A DNA stretch of 64,000 nt, taken from Rhabdophis nuchalis (Eukaryota; Chordata; Lepidosauria; Squamata; Natricidae). The position numbers were made by a program, and so were the translations under genes. Below, piece by piece: positions 37,108-48,050 of the stretch. Location: the NCBI GenBank assembly GCA_039707465.1, contig CM077653.1, forward strand, positions 565,501 to 629,500, in the 5' to 3' direction. Below the pieces are notes generated by a model that worked only from the letters and a program-made list of their open reading frames with translations, had not been told where the DNA came from and ran no database searches. Position 1 is the stretch's first letter. Every line of letters starts with the position of its first letter.

Positions 37108-40057
37108 GGCGGGGGGGCTTTGGGGAGGGGCCGGCCCAGGCCAGGGGGGCTTCCGCCCTCCGGCCCCCGTTGCTCTGCCCGCCTCGCACCCTCCTCTGCT
37201 CCTCCGCCGGCCTGGCCGGGCCCTTCCCCAGCAGCGCCTCTCCGAGCCTTGGCCTGGCCCGCTCCCTGCCCCCCCCCTCTCCTCTTGGAGCCCCCAGGGA
37301 AACCCAGCTGGGCTGGCCAGGGAACTGAAGGCCCGGGATGGGCGCTGGGCAAGAAAGAGAGCCCGCTGTTTCCTGCTCCTCCCGGGGCACCTGCCGATGT
37401 GCTGGGGGTCTCCTACCCAAGGGATGCCAGGGTGGGTGCGGGGGAGTGAGTGGCGTCTCCCACCCGAGGCCACTTAGGTGACCATCTTTTCTCCTGCCTC
37501 CTCATCTGGGGGCTTCACAGGCAGCTGGCAGTCGGTGGAGAGGGTCCCAGGGGGCTTGTCTGGAGTCTCTCTTGGGAAGTGTGTGTGTGTAAACCTGCCC
37601 CTCCCCCAAAAGGCCTTAAATTGGGCAGCTGGGAAATCGCTGGGCTCTTTCTCTGCCAGCTCTTCTTTTGGGGAGACTTTGGAAATCAAGGTACACAAAT
37701 AAGGGATCCAAACCCACCGGCTAGCCTAGTCCTCTGGGGGAGGCTGTCTTCGGGAGGGGGGGAGGGCTTGGCCCAGATTTGGGGTGTGCGTGTGTCAGTG
37801 CAAAGCCAGGGTCTCTCCCAAAGGAAGCCCGAGGGTCCAGCTCTTTTCTCCTTTTCCGGCCTCAGGGCAGCCCTGGCTCCTGGCCAAGGGGGTGTTGGAG
37901 GCTCTTCGGGGCTCCCACGCAATCCAGCACACGCTGGCAACCTGTGGCCTCTCAGCACCAGCGGGATCACCTTTGAACCCTGTGGGGTGTTGTTGGCCGC
38001 TGCCCCTTCATCCTGCACAACAGCCCTGCCTCGCCTTGGACTGTGACCCCCAGATAACACAGCCGGCCCAGTCAGGGGTCAGTTAAACAAAGTCGTTTAT
38101 TTCTACACCAGGAAAAGCCTTCCAATCTCTGGGCTGCCTGTTTCAGTCACGGGGGAGGGGGGCAGGCAGCCTGCACATGCTCAGAGGCAAGAGCAGAGGG
38201 GCACCTTCGGTCACTAGCCCCGATCTCTGTCCCCCGTTTCAAGGCGCACCCCCTCGAGAGAGACCCCCTTGGTCTGCTTTGTCAGGCAAATGCAATGCTG
38301 ATTCTCTTGGACCCAGGTGCCAGGGTGCCCAGACTTTGGCCAGTGCCTTCCCCAGGGTAGCCAAAACCTGACCTGCAGTGTGGCCGAGAGCCGGAGGGTC
38401 CCAGTGAGTGGGTGGAGGGAGGCTCCCTGCTTTTGAAACTGCTGTTGGCATCATGGTTGTGGGCCTGGCTGGAAGCTGGCAAAGCGAGACCTCCAGCTCG
38501 GCAAAGCCAGGCGGGAACCAGTGGGAAGAGGAAGGAGGCGCCGGGGAGGGCCTTGGACGTGCCTGCGGGTGGCTTCTTCTGCTGGGTGAGAGCCAATGGA
38601 TGATTTGCCCTCCCAGGGCTTCCCAGGTTCCATCCACAGCGCCATTGGGAGAGCCAAGCTTTGAACCCTGGGGGGGGGGGGGGGGATTGTGGGTAAATGG
38701 GTAAAACAGCAGGACCTTCTGCTTACGCCACATCCATGCCGGCCATAAAACCCCACATAATCGCTTGGCCAGGAGTTTGAAAGACTCTTTCGCTGGTTGC
38801 ACAGGCACCGTGAAGGAAGCCTGCAGCCGCTTAGATTCCCCTCCCCGTCATCGGATTGTGTCCCCTTCTGTAAGAAGCCAGTCGGGTCTTTGCCCTCGGC
38901 AAAAGGGGAAGCCATCCCTTGCCATCACAGCTGGGGGAGAGAGGGGGCGGGGGTGGGGGCCGATAGGAAGAGCTGGTGTCCAAAACATCTGCCAGAGGTT
39001 GGGCTGAGCTTTGCACCCCTTTGGCTCTGCTCAAATTCCAGCCACGTTGCCCTAGAGCTCCGAGCATCTTCGCCGGGAAGATCCAGCCCTGATTTCTGAC
39101 CTATTCGCACCTGAGCAAAGCTCCCTTTGAAAGATGGCGCCTAACCTGTTCTAACCCACAAAGTGCGTCATGAACCCCGAGAGCCAAGTGGAAAGCGCCA
39201 GGGCCGGCTGGGTGATAGTTCTGCGTGTTGTGTAAACACAGTCACAGGATGAAACACAACTGGCACAAGATGCAGATCCCACTTTGTATTTGTATGCGGG
39301 ACCCCAAACGGCCTTTGGGGGCCTCACCCTCTTGGCAGGGCAGGGGCCTTGGAATTCTACCACTGCCTCTGGGCTCCCCCCCCACCCCCCCCCCCCGGTC
39401 ACCTGCTGGCCAGAGGCCCCCGATGAATTGTGGTTCTCTGGATTCTGCTCCTTCCCTCTCCCAACAGAAGGAGATGGGAACGAGGGGCGAGGGGCCACCA
39501 GTGGGGAGCCGGCTGAGGCACGGGGCAGTCGTGGAAGTCTTGAGCGCAGGCAGGCTGACGTTCTGCGTCTTGAGCTCCATGTGGGGTCTAAGCAAAGCCA
39601 GCCCAGCAGACCTTGGCCAGGGGCCCTGGGCCCCTCAGCTGCAACCTGGCTGGGTGTCTGATGTCTGTTTCCACAGGGACCGCAGGGGTCTCGAGGCAGC
39701 CCCACAACCTTTGTGTCTAAGCTCCTTTCCTCATAGTGGGGGGCAGAGGGGTGTGCCACTCCCACTGAAGACTCCTCCCCCCCCCCCCTGCAGAAGGGCC
39801 TCCGGGTCTGGAAGGGTTTCAGGGGAGAATCCCCGAATCCTCCCCTCCTCGGTTGCTCCCATTCCTGACCACTTCATTACCATTATTGTATCATCATATG
39901 TATTATGGCTGCCAGAATCTTGTTCCTCTCTTGCTCTCCTAACCTTAGACCTGCCCAGGTTGTGCTGTCTTCTCCCTGCTGGCAGAGGCTGGGGCACCGG
40001 GCAAGAATTCTGCAGTGGAGCTGCAGATAACCGGCAACCTTGTGGCCTGGGAGGCCT
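37108..40057. other. APOC3-APOA4 divergent regulatory interval
   Basis: Nearly 3 kb between two divergent TATA promoters. In mammals the interval holds the APOC3 enhancer that drives liver and intestinal expression of the whole cluster. Here I see a DR1 motif (listed separately), GC boxes and a G16 tract at 38,670-38,685. Long open frames, such as one across 39,225-40,541, have no family signature and cross the APOA4 promoter and exon 1, so they are not genes. Confidence 0.6.
37967..37980. promoter_or_regulatory. Candidate HNF4 DR1 in the APOC3/APOA4 enhancer region
   Basis: TCACCTTTGAACCC is a DR1 with the CTTTGAAC core. It lies about 0.94 kb upstream of the APOC3 start, near where mammals carry the HNF4-dependent APOC3 enhancer. 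Motif match plus position only. Confidence 0.45.
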
Positions 40058-40147
40058 CCACGTCACATTCCTGCTAAAGTCCAAGAGCTCAAGGAGGTGT
40101 CAGCAGTCTGCGTGGCTGCAAGAAGATGCCGTCCCGGGGGATATAAG
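40058..40147 (+). promoter_or_regulatory. APOA4: APOA4 promoter: CRE/ATF6-like site and TATA
   Basis: CCACGTCA (40,058-40,065; TGACGTGG on the other strand) is a good ATF6/CREB3L3-type element. TATAAG at 40,142-40,147 is the TATA box. Nuclear-receptor half sites (AAGTCCA, AGCTCA) lie between them. In mammals CREB3L3 induces APOA4 on fasting, so the match is biologically plausible. Confidence 0.6.
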
Positions 40148-40169
40148 TACAGAGCGGCTGCCAAGGCAG

Positions 40170-40202
40170 AGCTGCAGAGCAGGAGACGCCTCCCTGGAGA
40201 AG
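40170..40202 (+). other. APOA4: APOA4 non-coding exon 1 (predicted)
   Basis: The exon is defined by the TATA box about 28 nt upstream and the donor GAGAAG|GTGAGC at 40,202/40,203. The matching acceptor TCTCCACAG|GTCCG opens exon 2 at 40,530. A 5'-UTR intron is found in APOA1, APOC3 and APOA5, but human APOA4 lacks it. Confidence 0.6.
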
Positions 40203-40574
40203 GTGAGCCCCGGGCTGCAAATGGGGACCTGCTCTCCGGCCCCTCTGGAGGCCGAGGGGGCCAGGCAAGCTGGAAGAGGGCAGCCTCGGGTGCTCTGTCG
40301 GGCAGGAGGTGGGCTGGGCGAGGCTGGCGCTACTTTTGTCCGCCCCTCACTCCAGCTTGAGAGGCACCCCTGGCATTGGCTCTGGTTCTCCCCTTGGGGG
40401 AAGCGCCTGGCTCCCCTCACCTCCACCTTGGTAGCCCAACATCTCTGTCGAGGTGATGCTGCAGGACTGGAGCCAACGCAGAGCACGGCCCTGGGACAAG
40501 GAAGGCTCACCTCTGCCTCTTCTCCACAGGTCCGTCCCTGAGAGGGCTTTGCGTGCCGTTTCCTGCCAGCCGCC

Positions 40575-42193
40575 ATGTCTCCGAAGGCAGCCGCTTTCCT
40601 CCTCGGACTCTTGATTGCCACCACAGGTATCAGGCTCTCGTTCTCTCCGTCTGTTAACTGCAAACAGCCTTCGTCCCTCTGCCCTTCCTGCGGCTTTCTC
40701 TGGCCGGGGTGTTTCTGCTAATCGGCTGCCTCCGGAAGGCAGAGAAAGTTGGGCTAAAGACCTCCAGTGATGCTGCCTGGCTCAGATCTGCAAACGGAGA
40801 TTAGATGTGGGGGGGGGGGGGCTTCAGAGAAGTGGGGGCACCGGAGGTACGAAACTGCCGGCAGCAGCAGCAGCCCCTTTGATGGAGGTGGCCGGAAAGG
40901 GGGACACAAGAGTCCAGATGAGGGTCTCTAGTCCCTTGAATAGGCCTGGGTGACCCAGAGGGCTGGCCCTCAGGACTGACCCTTTCTCTCCTCCTTCTCC
41001 CTGCAGGGGCCCAAGACAGCCCCTCTCACCAAAAGCTGACTGACTTGATCCGGGAGTACGTCACGCAGATAAGCAGCTATGCGGAGGAGACCCTGAGGCA
41101 GGCCCAGCAGTCGGACATCAGCAAGCACGTCATGTGAGTTGCCCATAAAGCCCAGGCTTAAAACCCTTTCGAAGCAGGCAGTAGGTTCTCCTGCATTCAG
41201 GTGGGGGAGGCCCACCTGCGCAGGTGTAGCTCCAATAGGAAGTCACCAGGGGAAAAGGGACAAGCTGTGATTCCCCTCCCCTTTTCTCCCAGGGACCAGA
41301 TCCAGAATCACCTCCAGGCCATCAACCCCTACAACCAGGAAGTGCAGGAAAAGGTCACCCTGTACATCAGACAGCTGCAGACCCAGATGAGGGAAGAAGG
41401 GGAAAAGATAAAGGAAAAACTCAAGACGGAGCTGGAGCAGCTGCAGACGGATATTGCTCCCTTTGTGGTGGAGGCCCAGAGCCAGGTGACCACGACTGCT
41501 GAGAACCTGAAAGTCCAGCTGGCGGCCTACACCCAGCAGCTGCAAATCACCGCAAACGTCCTGGCCACCCAAATCGGCCAGAAACTGGAGCCTTTAATGC
41601 AGGAGCTGCAGGCCCGGGTGAAGGAGAACATGGGGGACCCGGCCACCCTCTCCCCCTACGTCCAGAGCCTTCAGCAGACCATCCACGAGCAGGTGGCAGA
41701 CATCAAGGTGCAGCTGGGCCCTTTCCCTGCAGATCTGAAGGCCAAAGTGGACCAGGCGGTGGAGGAGCTGTACAAGGGCCTGTCCCCCTATGCCCAGACC
41801 ACGCCGGAGCAGCTGAGGCGGCAGGTGGAAGAGCTCTCCTTCCAGGTGGAAAAGAGCGCGGAGGCCTTGCGGGAGAAGCTCCAGGAAGAAGCCGAGCAGT
41901 TGCAGAGACAGCTCGACATGCTTCTGCAGAGAGACCTGGCCTCCCACCTGGACAGCCTGAACATGGACATCGGGCAGAAGATTGAGGATTTCCGTCAGCA
42001 AGTGACGTCCTACGGGGTCACCTTCAACGATCTGGTGGTGGAGAATGTGCAAAAGCTGGGCCAGAGATTGCAGCCCCAGGCCAGCGGGTTGGAGCAGCAC
42101 CTGAGCTACATGGAGATGTATTTCAAGGAGAAGATCATGGCCTTCACGGAAAGCCTCCGACAGACCGAGAAGCAGCTTCTTCCCCAAGCATGA
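40575..42193 (+). CDS. APOA4: Apolipoprotein A-IV
   Basis: Secreted intestinal/hepatic apolipoprotein of chylomicrons and HDL. Coding exons 40575-40626, 41007-41133 and 41293-42193 give 359 residues (human 396). The middle coding exon is 127 nt, as in human APOA4, and the splice phases (1, 2) match. A signal peptide of about 20 residues ends in GAQ; the rest is a series of 22-mer amphipathic repeats with proline-led units. The C-terminal quarter, with EDFRQQVTSYGVTFND and HLSYMEMYFKEKI, matches the end of APOA4 rather than APOA5, which decides the call. The Glu/Gln-rich tail of mammalian APOA4 is absent. Confidence 0.92.
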
Positions 42194-42245
42194 AAGAGGG
42201 GAGCCCAGCAGCTCTTCCAGGAGACTCCAAGACTGTGTTGCTTGA

Positions 42246-42251
42246 AATAAA
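42246..42251 (+). terminator. APOA4: APOA4 polyadenylation signal
   Basis: AATAAA 53 bases after the stop codon, followed by a TG-rich stretch. Confidence 0.9.
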
Positions 42252-42269
42252 AGAATTGCTCAGCCACCC

Positions 42270-43197
42270 TCCAGGCTCTGTCTCTTGTGGGGGGATGGGG
42301 AGGGATCCTGGGGGGGGGGGGGGCAAGAGAACAAACAGGGAGGGGGGGCTTGAGGGAAGGGGCTCTCTATCAGGTTTTATTTTGTTCTTCAGCTGCACAG
42401 GGCGGCCCATCCCACACAAAAGTGACTTTAGGTGGAACACAATAAAAACCTTATCTATAAAATATTAATAAACATTTCAAAAAATAACAGAGGCTGAGAA
42501 AAACAGCAGAGTCAAATGACAACAGCCCGATGGCAAAACCCTTGCAGAAGGAGCCCAATCTGGGGATGACTAAGCCACAAGTGACTGTGGGGCAGAGACT
42601 CCCACCCAGGAAGGCGCGCCAAGGTCCTGCGGCTGCCCCCCCCATGCTGCCCCCCCTACCTGGCTAGGCCTGCCCAAGGGAGCGGGGTTCCCACTGCCCG
42701 GCTCTTGCTCAGCAGGCTGGCTTCCCGCCTTTGCCTCAAGGGTCACCTGAAGGGTCGGCTGATTAAAGCCTTGGTGGGACCGGTCAAGGGATGCTGCGTC
42801 CACTTTGGCCACCATATTACAAAAAAGAGGCCGAGCCTCTGGGAAGGGGCAGAGGAGAGCAATGGGGGCAGGGGAAGGGGGGGGGGGATCCAGTTTTTAA
42901 ACTACCGGATCGGTGGGCGTGGCTTGGTGGGCGTGGCAGGGGAAGGGCCCCTCCCCATCAGCTGGGACTCCGCAGGCAGAGAACAGGAGGGGGCGGGGCC
43001 AGCCAGAGCTGCCATTTGCCAAATTACCCAAAATTCCCGCCACCGGTTCTCCTCCTGGGATTAGGGGGGGGCTGGAGGAGAAACCAGAGCACGGGTGCAG
43101 CGAAAGGGGGGGGTGTCTCCGGTTCAACGGAGAGAAGGAGGGGGGGCTGCCCCAGAGAAGAGGGGCGGGGGGGAACTCGGGGCTCTTTGGGGGAGAG
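42270..43197. other. APOA4-ZPR1 interval; expected APOA5 site, no gene found
   Basis: Other amniotes have APOA5 here. The interval up to the ZPR1 ATG is only about 1.1 kb and contains no exon with a signal peptide, no long amphipathic-helix frame and no TATA promoter. It holds G tracts, an AT-rich patch at about 42,360-42,500 with AATAAA-like words on both strands, and GC-rich DNA leading to the ZPR1 CpG island. Confidence 0.8.
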
Positions 43198-43243
43198 GCT
43201 GGACTAGAGGACCTCCGAGGCCCCTTCCAGCCCCTCCGTTAGG
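43198..43243 (+). mobile_element. CR1 3' end remnant upstream of ZPR1
   Basis: GGACTAGAGGACCTCCGAGG followed by CCCCTTCCAG is the conserved CR1 3' end, GC-shifted. It sits about 125-170 bases upstream of the ZPR1 start codon, at the edge of the CpG island. Confidence 0.75.
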
Positions 43244-43368
43244 CCTCCCGGGGAAGGAGGCAGCGGCGCCCGCGGGCCCCCACTTGACGCTCGCGGGCGG
43301 GGCGCCTGAGGGTGACGCCACGGGGCGCCGCGTTCTCCTTCCGGCGGAAGCGGAAGCGAGCGGGCGGC
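43244..43368 (+). promoter_or_regulatory. ZPR1: ZPR1 CpG-island promoter
   Basis: TATA-less and CpG-rich. Motifs include TGACGCCA (CRE-like, from 43,313) and CCTTCCGGCGGAAGCGGAAG (tandem ETS-type sites) directly before the ATG, which itself lies in GGCATGGCGGCGG (YY1-like). This is a typical housekeeping promoter. Confidence 0.65.
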
Positions 43369-46300
43369 ATGGCGGCGGTGGGGCAGGAGCCGGGGGTCGC
43401 GGCGGGGGGGGCGCCGTTCCGGCCGCTGAGCGCCGACGACGAGGAGCAGCTGCCGACCGAGCTGGAGTCGCTGTGCATGGCCTGCTTCCGCCAGGTGAGG
43501 CCGCCGCGCTTCCCGGGGCCGGTGGGGGGGGGGCTCCTGTGGGGGGGGGTCGGGGGTGCCGGGGAGCCCGGGCGGGCCTCAGCCTCTCCCTCCCCGCAGG
43601 GCTCCACGCGGCTCCTGCTGACCCGCATCCCCTTCTTCCGGGAGGTCATCGTCGGCTCCTTCGCCTGCGGCAGCTGCGGCTGGAGCAACGCCGAGGTCCA
43701 GTCGGCCGGACGCATCCAGGCGCGCGGGGTCCGCTACGCGCTGGCCGTCAAGAGCCGGCAGGTGGGCCCGCTGGAGGGACGGGGGCCACTCCGGACACGC
43801 CCCCCGAAGGCCAGCCCCCCTCCCCCCCCAAAGGAGGGCGGGTCTCGGGCCGAGGGAGGGCGGGGGAGCCCCGGGGGCGCTTCTTCCCCCCCCCCCCCAG
43901 GGCTTGGGGGGGAGGCTGTTGACGAAGGGAGCCCTTCCTCCTGGGGCAGAGTCACCGCTCCTGATCCTCTCCCCCCCCCCCCCCTCCCACCCCCAGGACG
44001 TGAACAGGGCGGTGGTGAAGACGGACTGTGCCACCGCTGGAGTCCCGGAGCTGGACTTCGAAATCCCTGCTTTTTCTCAGAAGGGAGGTGGGTGTGAAGC
44101 TAGGACCTCTTGGGGGGGGGGGAGGGACATGGGAGAGGAGCCCCCCCCCCCCCCGTCCCTTCCTGCTTTCCTGGAGGAGACCCATGGAGGAGGAGGAGGA
44201 GGAGCTGCTTCTGGTGGGTGAGAGCCCCCCTCCTGAGAGAGTGACAGGGGGAGGGGGGCTGTATCCCCCCCCCTAGCTTTTGGGCTGAGGGGGGAGGAGC
44301 GTAGGCTCCTTTCCAAGCCGGCTTCCTTTTTGGGTCTGAAGGGCAGCTTAAATCCGTGGGGCTGAGCTCCTGCCATCTGCTGCTATTCTTCCAGGCCCCT
44401 TGGAATTAGGGCACAAGGGTGGTGGGGGTAGGGGAGGGGGGCTTGGGGTTAGGCAGGGGTGAGAATGCCTGGTGTGTGTGTTGCTGCCGTTTGAGGGATA
44501 GAAGCTGCAGCCTTCTTTCCGATTGCTGGCTTGCCGGAGAGGATCTGGCATTTATGATTAGTTTGTGAGTTTTTTCCATAGCAAGGATAATTATTTTCCT
44601 TGTCTGGGTGGAAGAAGTTTGTGATTGTCTGGAAGCACGGAGTAATCGTGCCTGTTTGCCCCCTTTCCCTCCCACCAGTTCTTACAACCCTGGAAGGGAT
44701 CCTTGACAGAGCAATAGCAGGCCTGGAGCAGGATCAGCCGGACCGCAGAGTAAGCTGCTTGAAGGAACCTGGGAAAATGAGGTGTTTTCCTCACAGGCGG
44801 CAACTTTCTATCTTGGCATTTGACGGTGCTAATTGCAGATAGGCTTCCTGCCACCTGGGCAAAAAACCCTCCGATGGCGTTTTAGAATAGGGGTCCCCAG
44901 CCCCCAGTCCATGGATCGGCACTGGTGTGTGGCCTGCCAGAAACCGGTCCGTGCAAAAAGTGAGGCCCCCTCTGCGGAATGCAGGCAGCACACAAACCCA
45001 AGCCCCCTCCGGTCTGTGGAACTGGTCCCTCTTGCCCAAAAGGTTGGGGGCCGCTGTTCTCTAGCATCCTGTTCATAAGTAAATTCTTCTCGGGAAGTGA
45101 AACAGGAGAGGAGGCTCTTCTGCCTGTTTTCACATGGACAGCTCCACCGGGGAGGAATTGCAAAGGGCTCTGTGCCACCTGACATATTTCACGCTGGAAC
45201 TGCCCGGTGGTCCAGGGTGGGCTTTGTCTTTCTTTGGTGGGGAGAGGATGCGGTCGGCTGGGCCAGAAAGCTCACAAGCCAGCCCCGGTGGTTTTGACTG
45301 GTGGCTTAAGGTTCTTACTGCAGCACTGCCTTTCTGGAGGAACAGTCCAGTTGGGGGCCTAGAAGGGGCCTGCCCTCTGCCTGGGGGTGCTGCTTCCACT
45401 GGGAAAGCAAGCCAGCTGTTTCTGCTTTTTGGCCATAGAAAATGGACACGGAAGTGGCAGGAAAAATCGACGAATTCATCGCTAAGTTGAAAGGCCTGAA
45501 GGAAGTGGAGTCGGCTTTCACGTTTGTAAGTTGCCTTGGGGTGCTGAGAGCAGCCTCTGCCTGCAGGCGTTGTTAGTGCTGGCAAAAGAGTGATTTTGGT
45601 GGCACCTCTTCCCCCCTCCAGATTCTTGATGATCCTTCGGGAAACAGTTTTGTGGAGAACCCTCGTGCCCCGCATAAGGACGATGCCCTGGAGGTCACCC
45701 ATTACAGGAGGACAGCCCAGCAAGCAGCTCTGCTTGGAATAGAGGTAACAGGGAGGGCTAGGAAAGGTCTTGCGTGGGTGCAGCCCCCTGCCGTTCCTCT
45801 GGCCTCTGAGCTCTATTGCAAGCCAAACGCTTACGGGCCCCTCTGTCCCCCCCCTCCCAGGAAGAGGGCTCGGAGGAGGATTCAGCCAACTCTGCAGAGG
45901 ATCTGCGGAACGAGGTGAGCGGGTGCTGGAGGGGCTGGCAGTTGGGTGGGAGAGTTCCCTTTTGGGATGGGTGCCTGTCCAGTCAGGAGCGGAGGCGCCT
46001 CAGGGTGGCTTCTCCTCTACCAGGTACTGCAGTTCAGCACCAACTGTCCCGAGTGCAACGCTCCCGCCAGCACAAACATGAAGCTGGTGCGTATCCTTTG
46101 AGCCTGCGGGGGACCCTGCTTGACGGGGGCCCAAAGTAGGCATGGCCCTGGTGTGGGCACTGGCTCCTGGAGGGCAGAGGGAGCTGACCGGGCTCCTCCC
46201 TTGCCCCCCAAGGCAATGCGTGGGGGGGGGGGGGGTGGAGCAAGAGGGCTGACGAGTCTGCATGGTGGAGTTTTTCTTTACTGCTTCTCCCCAGAGATTC

Positions 46301-48050
46301 CCCATTTCAAGGAAGTCGTCATCATGGCTACAAACTGCGATGCCTGTGGGCACAGAACGAACGAGGTGAGTCTTTTCGTGCTGGCAGGTGGGTCATCGAG
46401 GGCTCTGCTCCCTGCTACTGCTTAAGGACCCCCCACCCCCACCCCTCTTCATTGCCTTAGGTGAAATCCGGGGGAGGCGTTGAGCCTTTGGGTGCCAAGA
46501 CGACCCTCCATGTGACGGGCCCTGCAGACATGACAAGGGACGTGCTAAAGGTGACGCTCCCTTCCCTCCCTTCCGACGGGGGCACTTTTTGTGAAGACCT
46601 GCAGGCCGGAAACCTCGCCCGGAAACACATGAGCTTCTCTCTTTTTTGCAGTCGGAAACTTGCGGGATAGAGATTCCAGAGCTGGAGTTTGAGTTAGGAA
46701 TGGGAGCTCTGGGTGGAAAATTCACCACTCTAGAAGGGTTGCTGAAGGACATCCAGGCTCTGGTGAGTGAATCTGAGCGAGAATCGGAGGTCTGTCCCGT
46801 AGCCCCACGTGCTTCCCCCAATGAAGGAACTGAACTGATCAGCTGAACTAGTGCTGAGCGTGGAAGCCTCGACCTTGGGCTGAGCTGCTACCGCCTTTTG
46901 ACTTGCGGCATCTGGACAGAAGGCAGAGCCCTGGTCTTGGGGATCAGAGAGGTGTTGCCTTAGGGTGACCTGGGAGAGCAGGACTTGGAGGCGTTGCCTC
47001 TGCGTTGGGCCTGACCCCCAGCCGTCTCTCCCGCAGGTGGAGAAGAACCCTTTCACCCTGGGGGACGCCTCTTGCCCTGACAAAGCAGAAAAACTGCACA
47101 TGTTTGGGAAGAAGCTCCAGCAGGTAAGGCCGCCTTTGCGGGCCCCTTGAGCTACCAGCGCCAGTCCCTTGCAGGGCCTTTGCGGGAGGAACGGTGAGCC
47201 TTGCGTTTCACGGGTGATGTTTTCTGTGGTCAGACGGAGAGAGCTTTTCTTTCCTTTTTCTGCCAGATCATAGATGGGCAGATGAAGGTGCATCTGGTTC
47301 TGGATGACCCTGCAGGAAACAGTTACCTTCAGGTGAGGCAAACTGATGCACATAACCTGGGAGGAAGAGGGAAAGGGCCATCAGGCTTTGAAAGAGGTAT
47401 CGGGTATTTTGTTTGAAAATGCCACTATTCCATGCTTCCTGTAGTGGCTTAGGGCAGGGCAAACATACATTTCTACCTGGCCTTGGGGCTTCCAAGCAGC
47501 CTCTGTTATGGAATGTCCCTGTGGGCAGGAGGTAGGAGGGGGCTCTAAAGTCTACCCCTCTCTGGTGAAATTGTTTGGCCTTCACTGTTGAACTGTTGTG
47601 TTGTGGGTGGCATTGTTCTGGCATTCTTCGGATATGCCAGCTGGGCACTTTGGCCAGTGTTGGGTTGGGGAAGGCTGACCTTGGATGTTTCCAGGGAAGA
47701 CGCCTGAAAGGGCTGAAGGACACTCTTTATGTTATCCCATTGTGCATATTTTTAATAATGGTGTAGGTGATTCTTAGCACGTTTGATTTTGCCTTTTTTT
47801 AAAAATAAACCCCACACCTGTTCCTAAAAAGAATGCTACCAGGTTTGGGCAAAAGACTGCAATCCCTTTATTGCACACCGGCTGCTGCCTCACCGTCTTG
47901 TCTTTGCACTTCCAGAATCTCTATGCTCCTGAAGAAGACCCGGAGTTGTGTGTGGAGCGATACGAGCGGCGGTTTGAACAGAACGAGGAGCTGGGCTTGA
48001 ACGACATGAAGACAGAAGGCTACGAGGCAGATGCTTCTTCCCCTCAGTAG
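43369..48050 (+). CDS. ZPR1: Zinc finger protein ZPR1
   Basis: Essential eukaryotic protein that binds eEF1A and SMN and shuttles to the nucleolus. Fourteen coding exons: 43369-43494, 43600-43761, 43997-44087, 44679-44749, 45439-45525, 45622-45744, 45861-45914, 46024-46090, 46295-46365, 46461-46550, 46652-46762, 47037-47123, 47267-47332, 47916-48050. They join to 446 residues (human 459). The duplicated ZPR1 architecture is intact: C4 zinc finger 1 at C36, C39, C65, C68 and finger 2 at C246, C249, C275, C278, each followed by an A/B domain with [12 protein letters not shown] and its counterpart [11 protein letters not shown]. It ends near [10 protein letters not shown], as in mammals. The ATG at 43,369 is the first in frame; the open frame upstream has no ATG. 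The exon ending at 46,090 uses donor GTATCC, not the GTGCGT four bases earlier, because only that restores KLVQIPHFKE. Confidence 0.96.
44888..45056. mobile_element. hAT-like non-autonomous DNA transposon
   Basis: The ends GGGGTCCCCAGCCCCCAG and AGGTTGGGGGCCGCTG are inverted, and the interior has the paired 'CCGGTCCGTG' / 'GGTCTGTGGAACTGGTCC' words typical of amniote CAGGGGTCCCCAACC elements. I cannot see a convincing 8 bp target duplication. It lies in ZPR1 intron 4. Confidence 0.6.

Noticed and set aside
39225..40541. Open frame of 438 codons on the plus strand, considered as a possible APOA5 or novel gene
   Set aside because: It has no helix repeats or signal peptide, includes a poly-C run and reads straight through the APOA4 TATA box, exon 1 and intron 1.
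40575..42193. Calling this gene APOA5 because it adjoins ZPR1 and has a 5'-UTR intron
   Set aside because: The C-terminal sequence and the 127-nt coding exon match APOA4; the APOA5 start and tail features are absent.
43312..43368. N-terminal extension of ZPR1 upstream of the ATG
   Set aside because: The in-frame open sequence has no ATG and overlaps promoter motifs; the ATG at 43,369 matches the mammalian N-terminus.
46087..46090. ZPR1 donor at CTG|GTGCGT
   Set aside because: It gives a phase that breaks the frame with the acceptor at 46,295. The donor four bases later restores the conserved KLVQIP junction.
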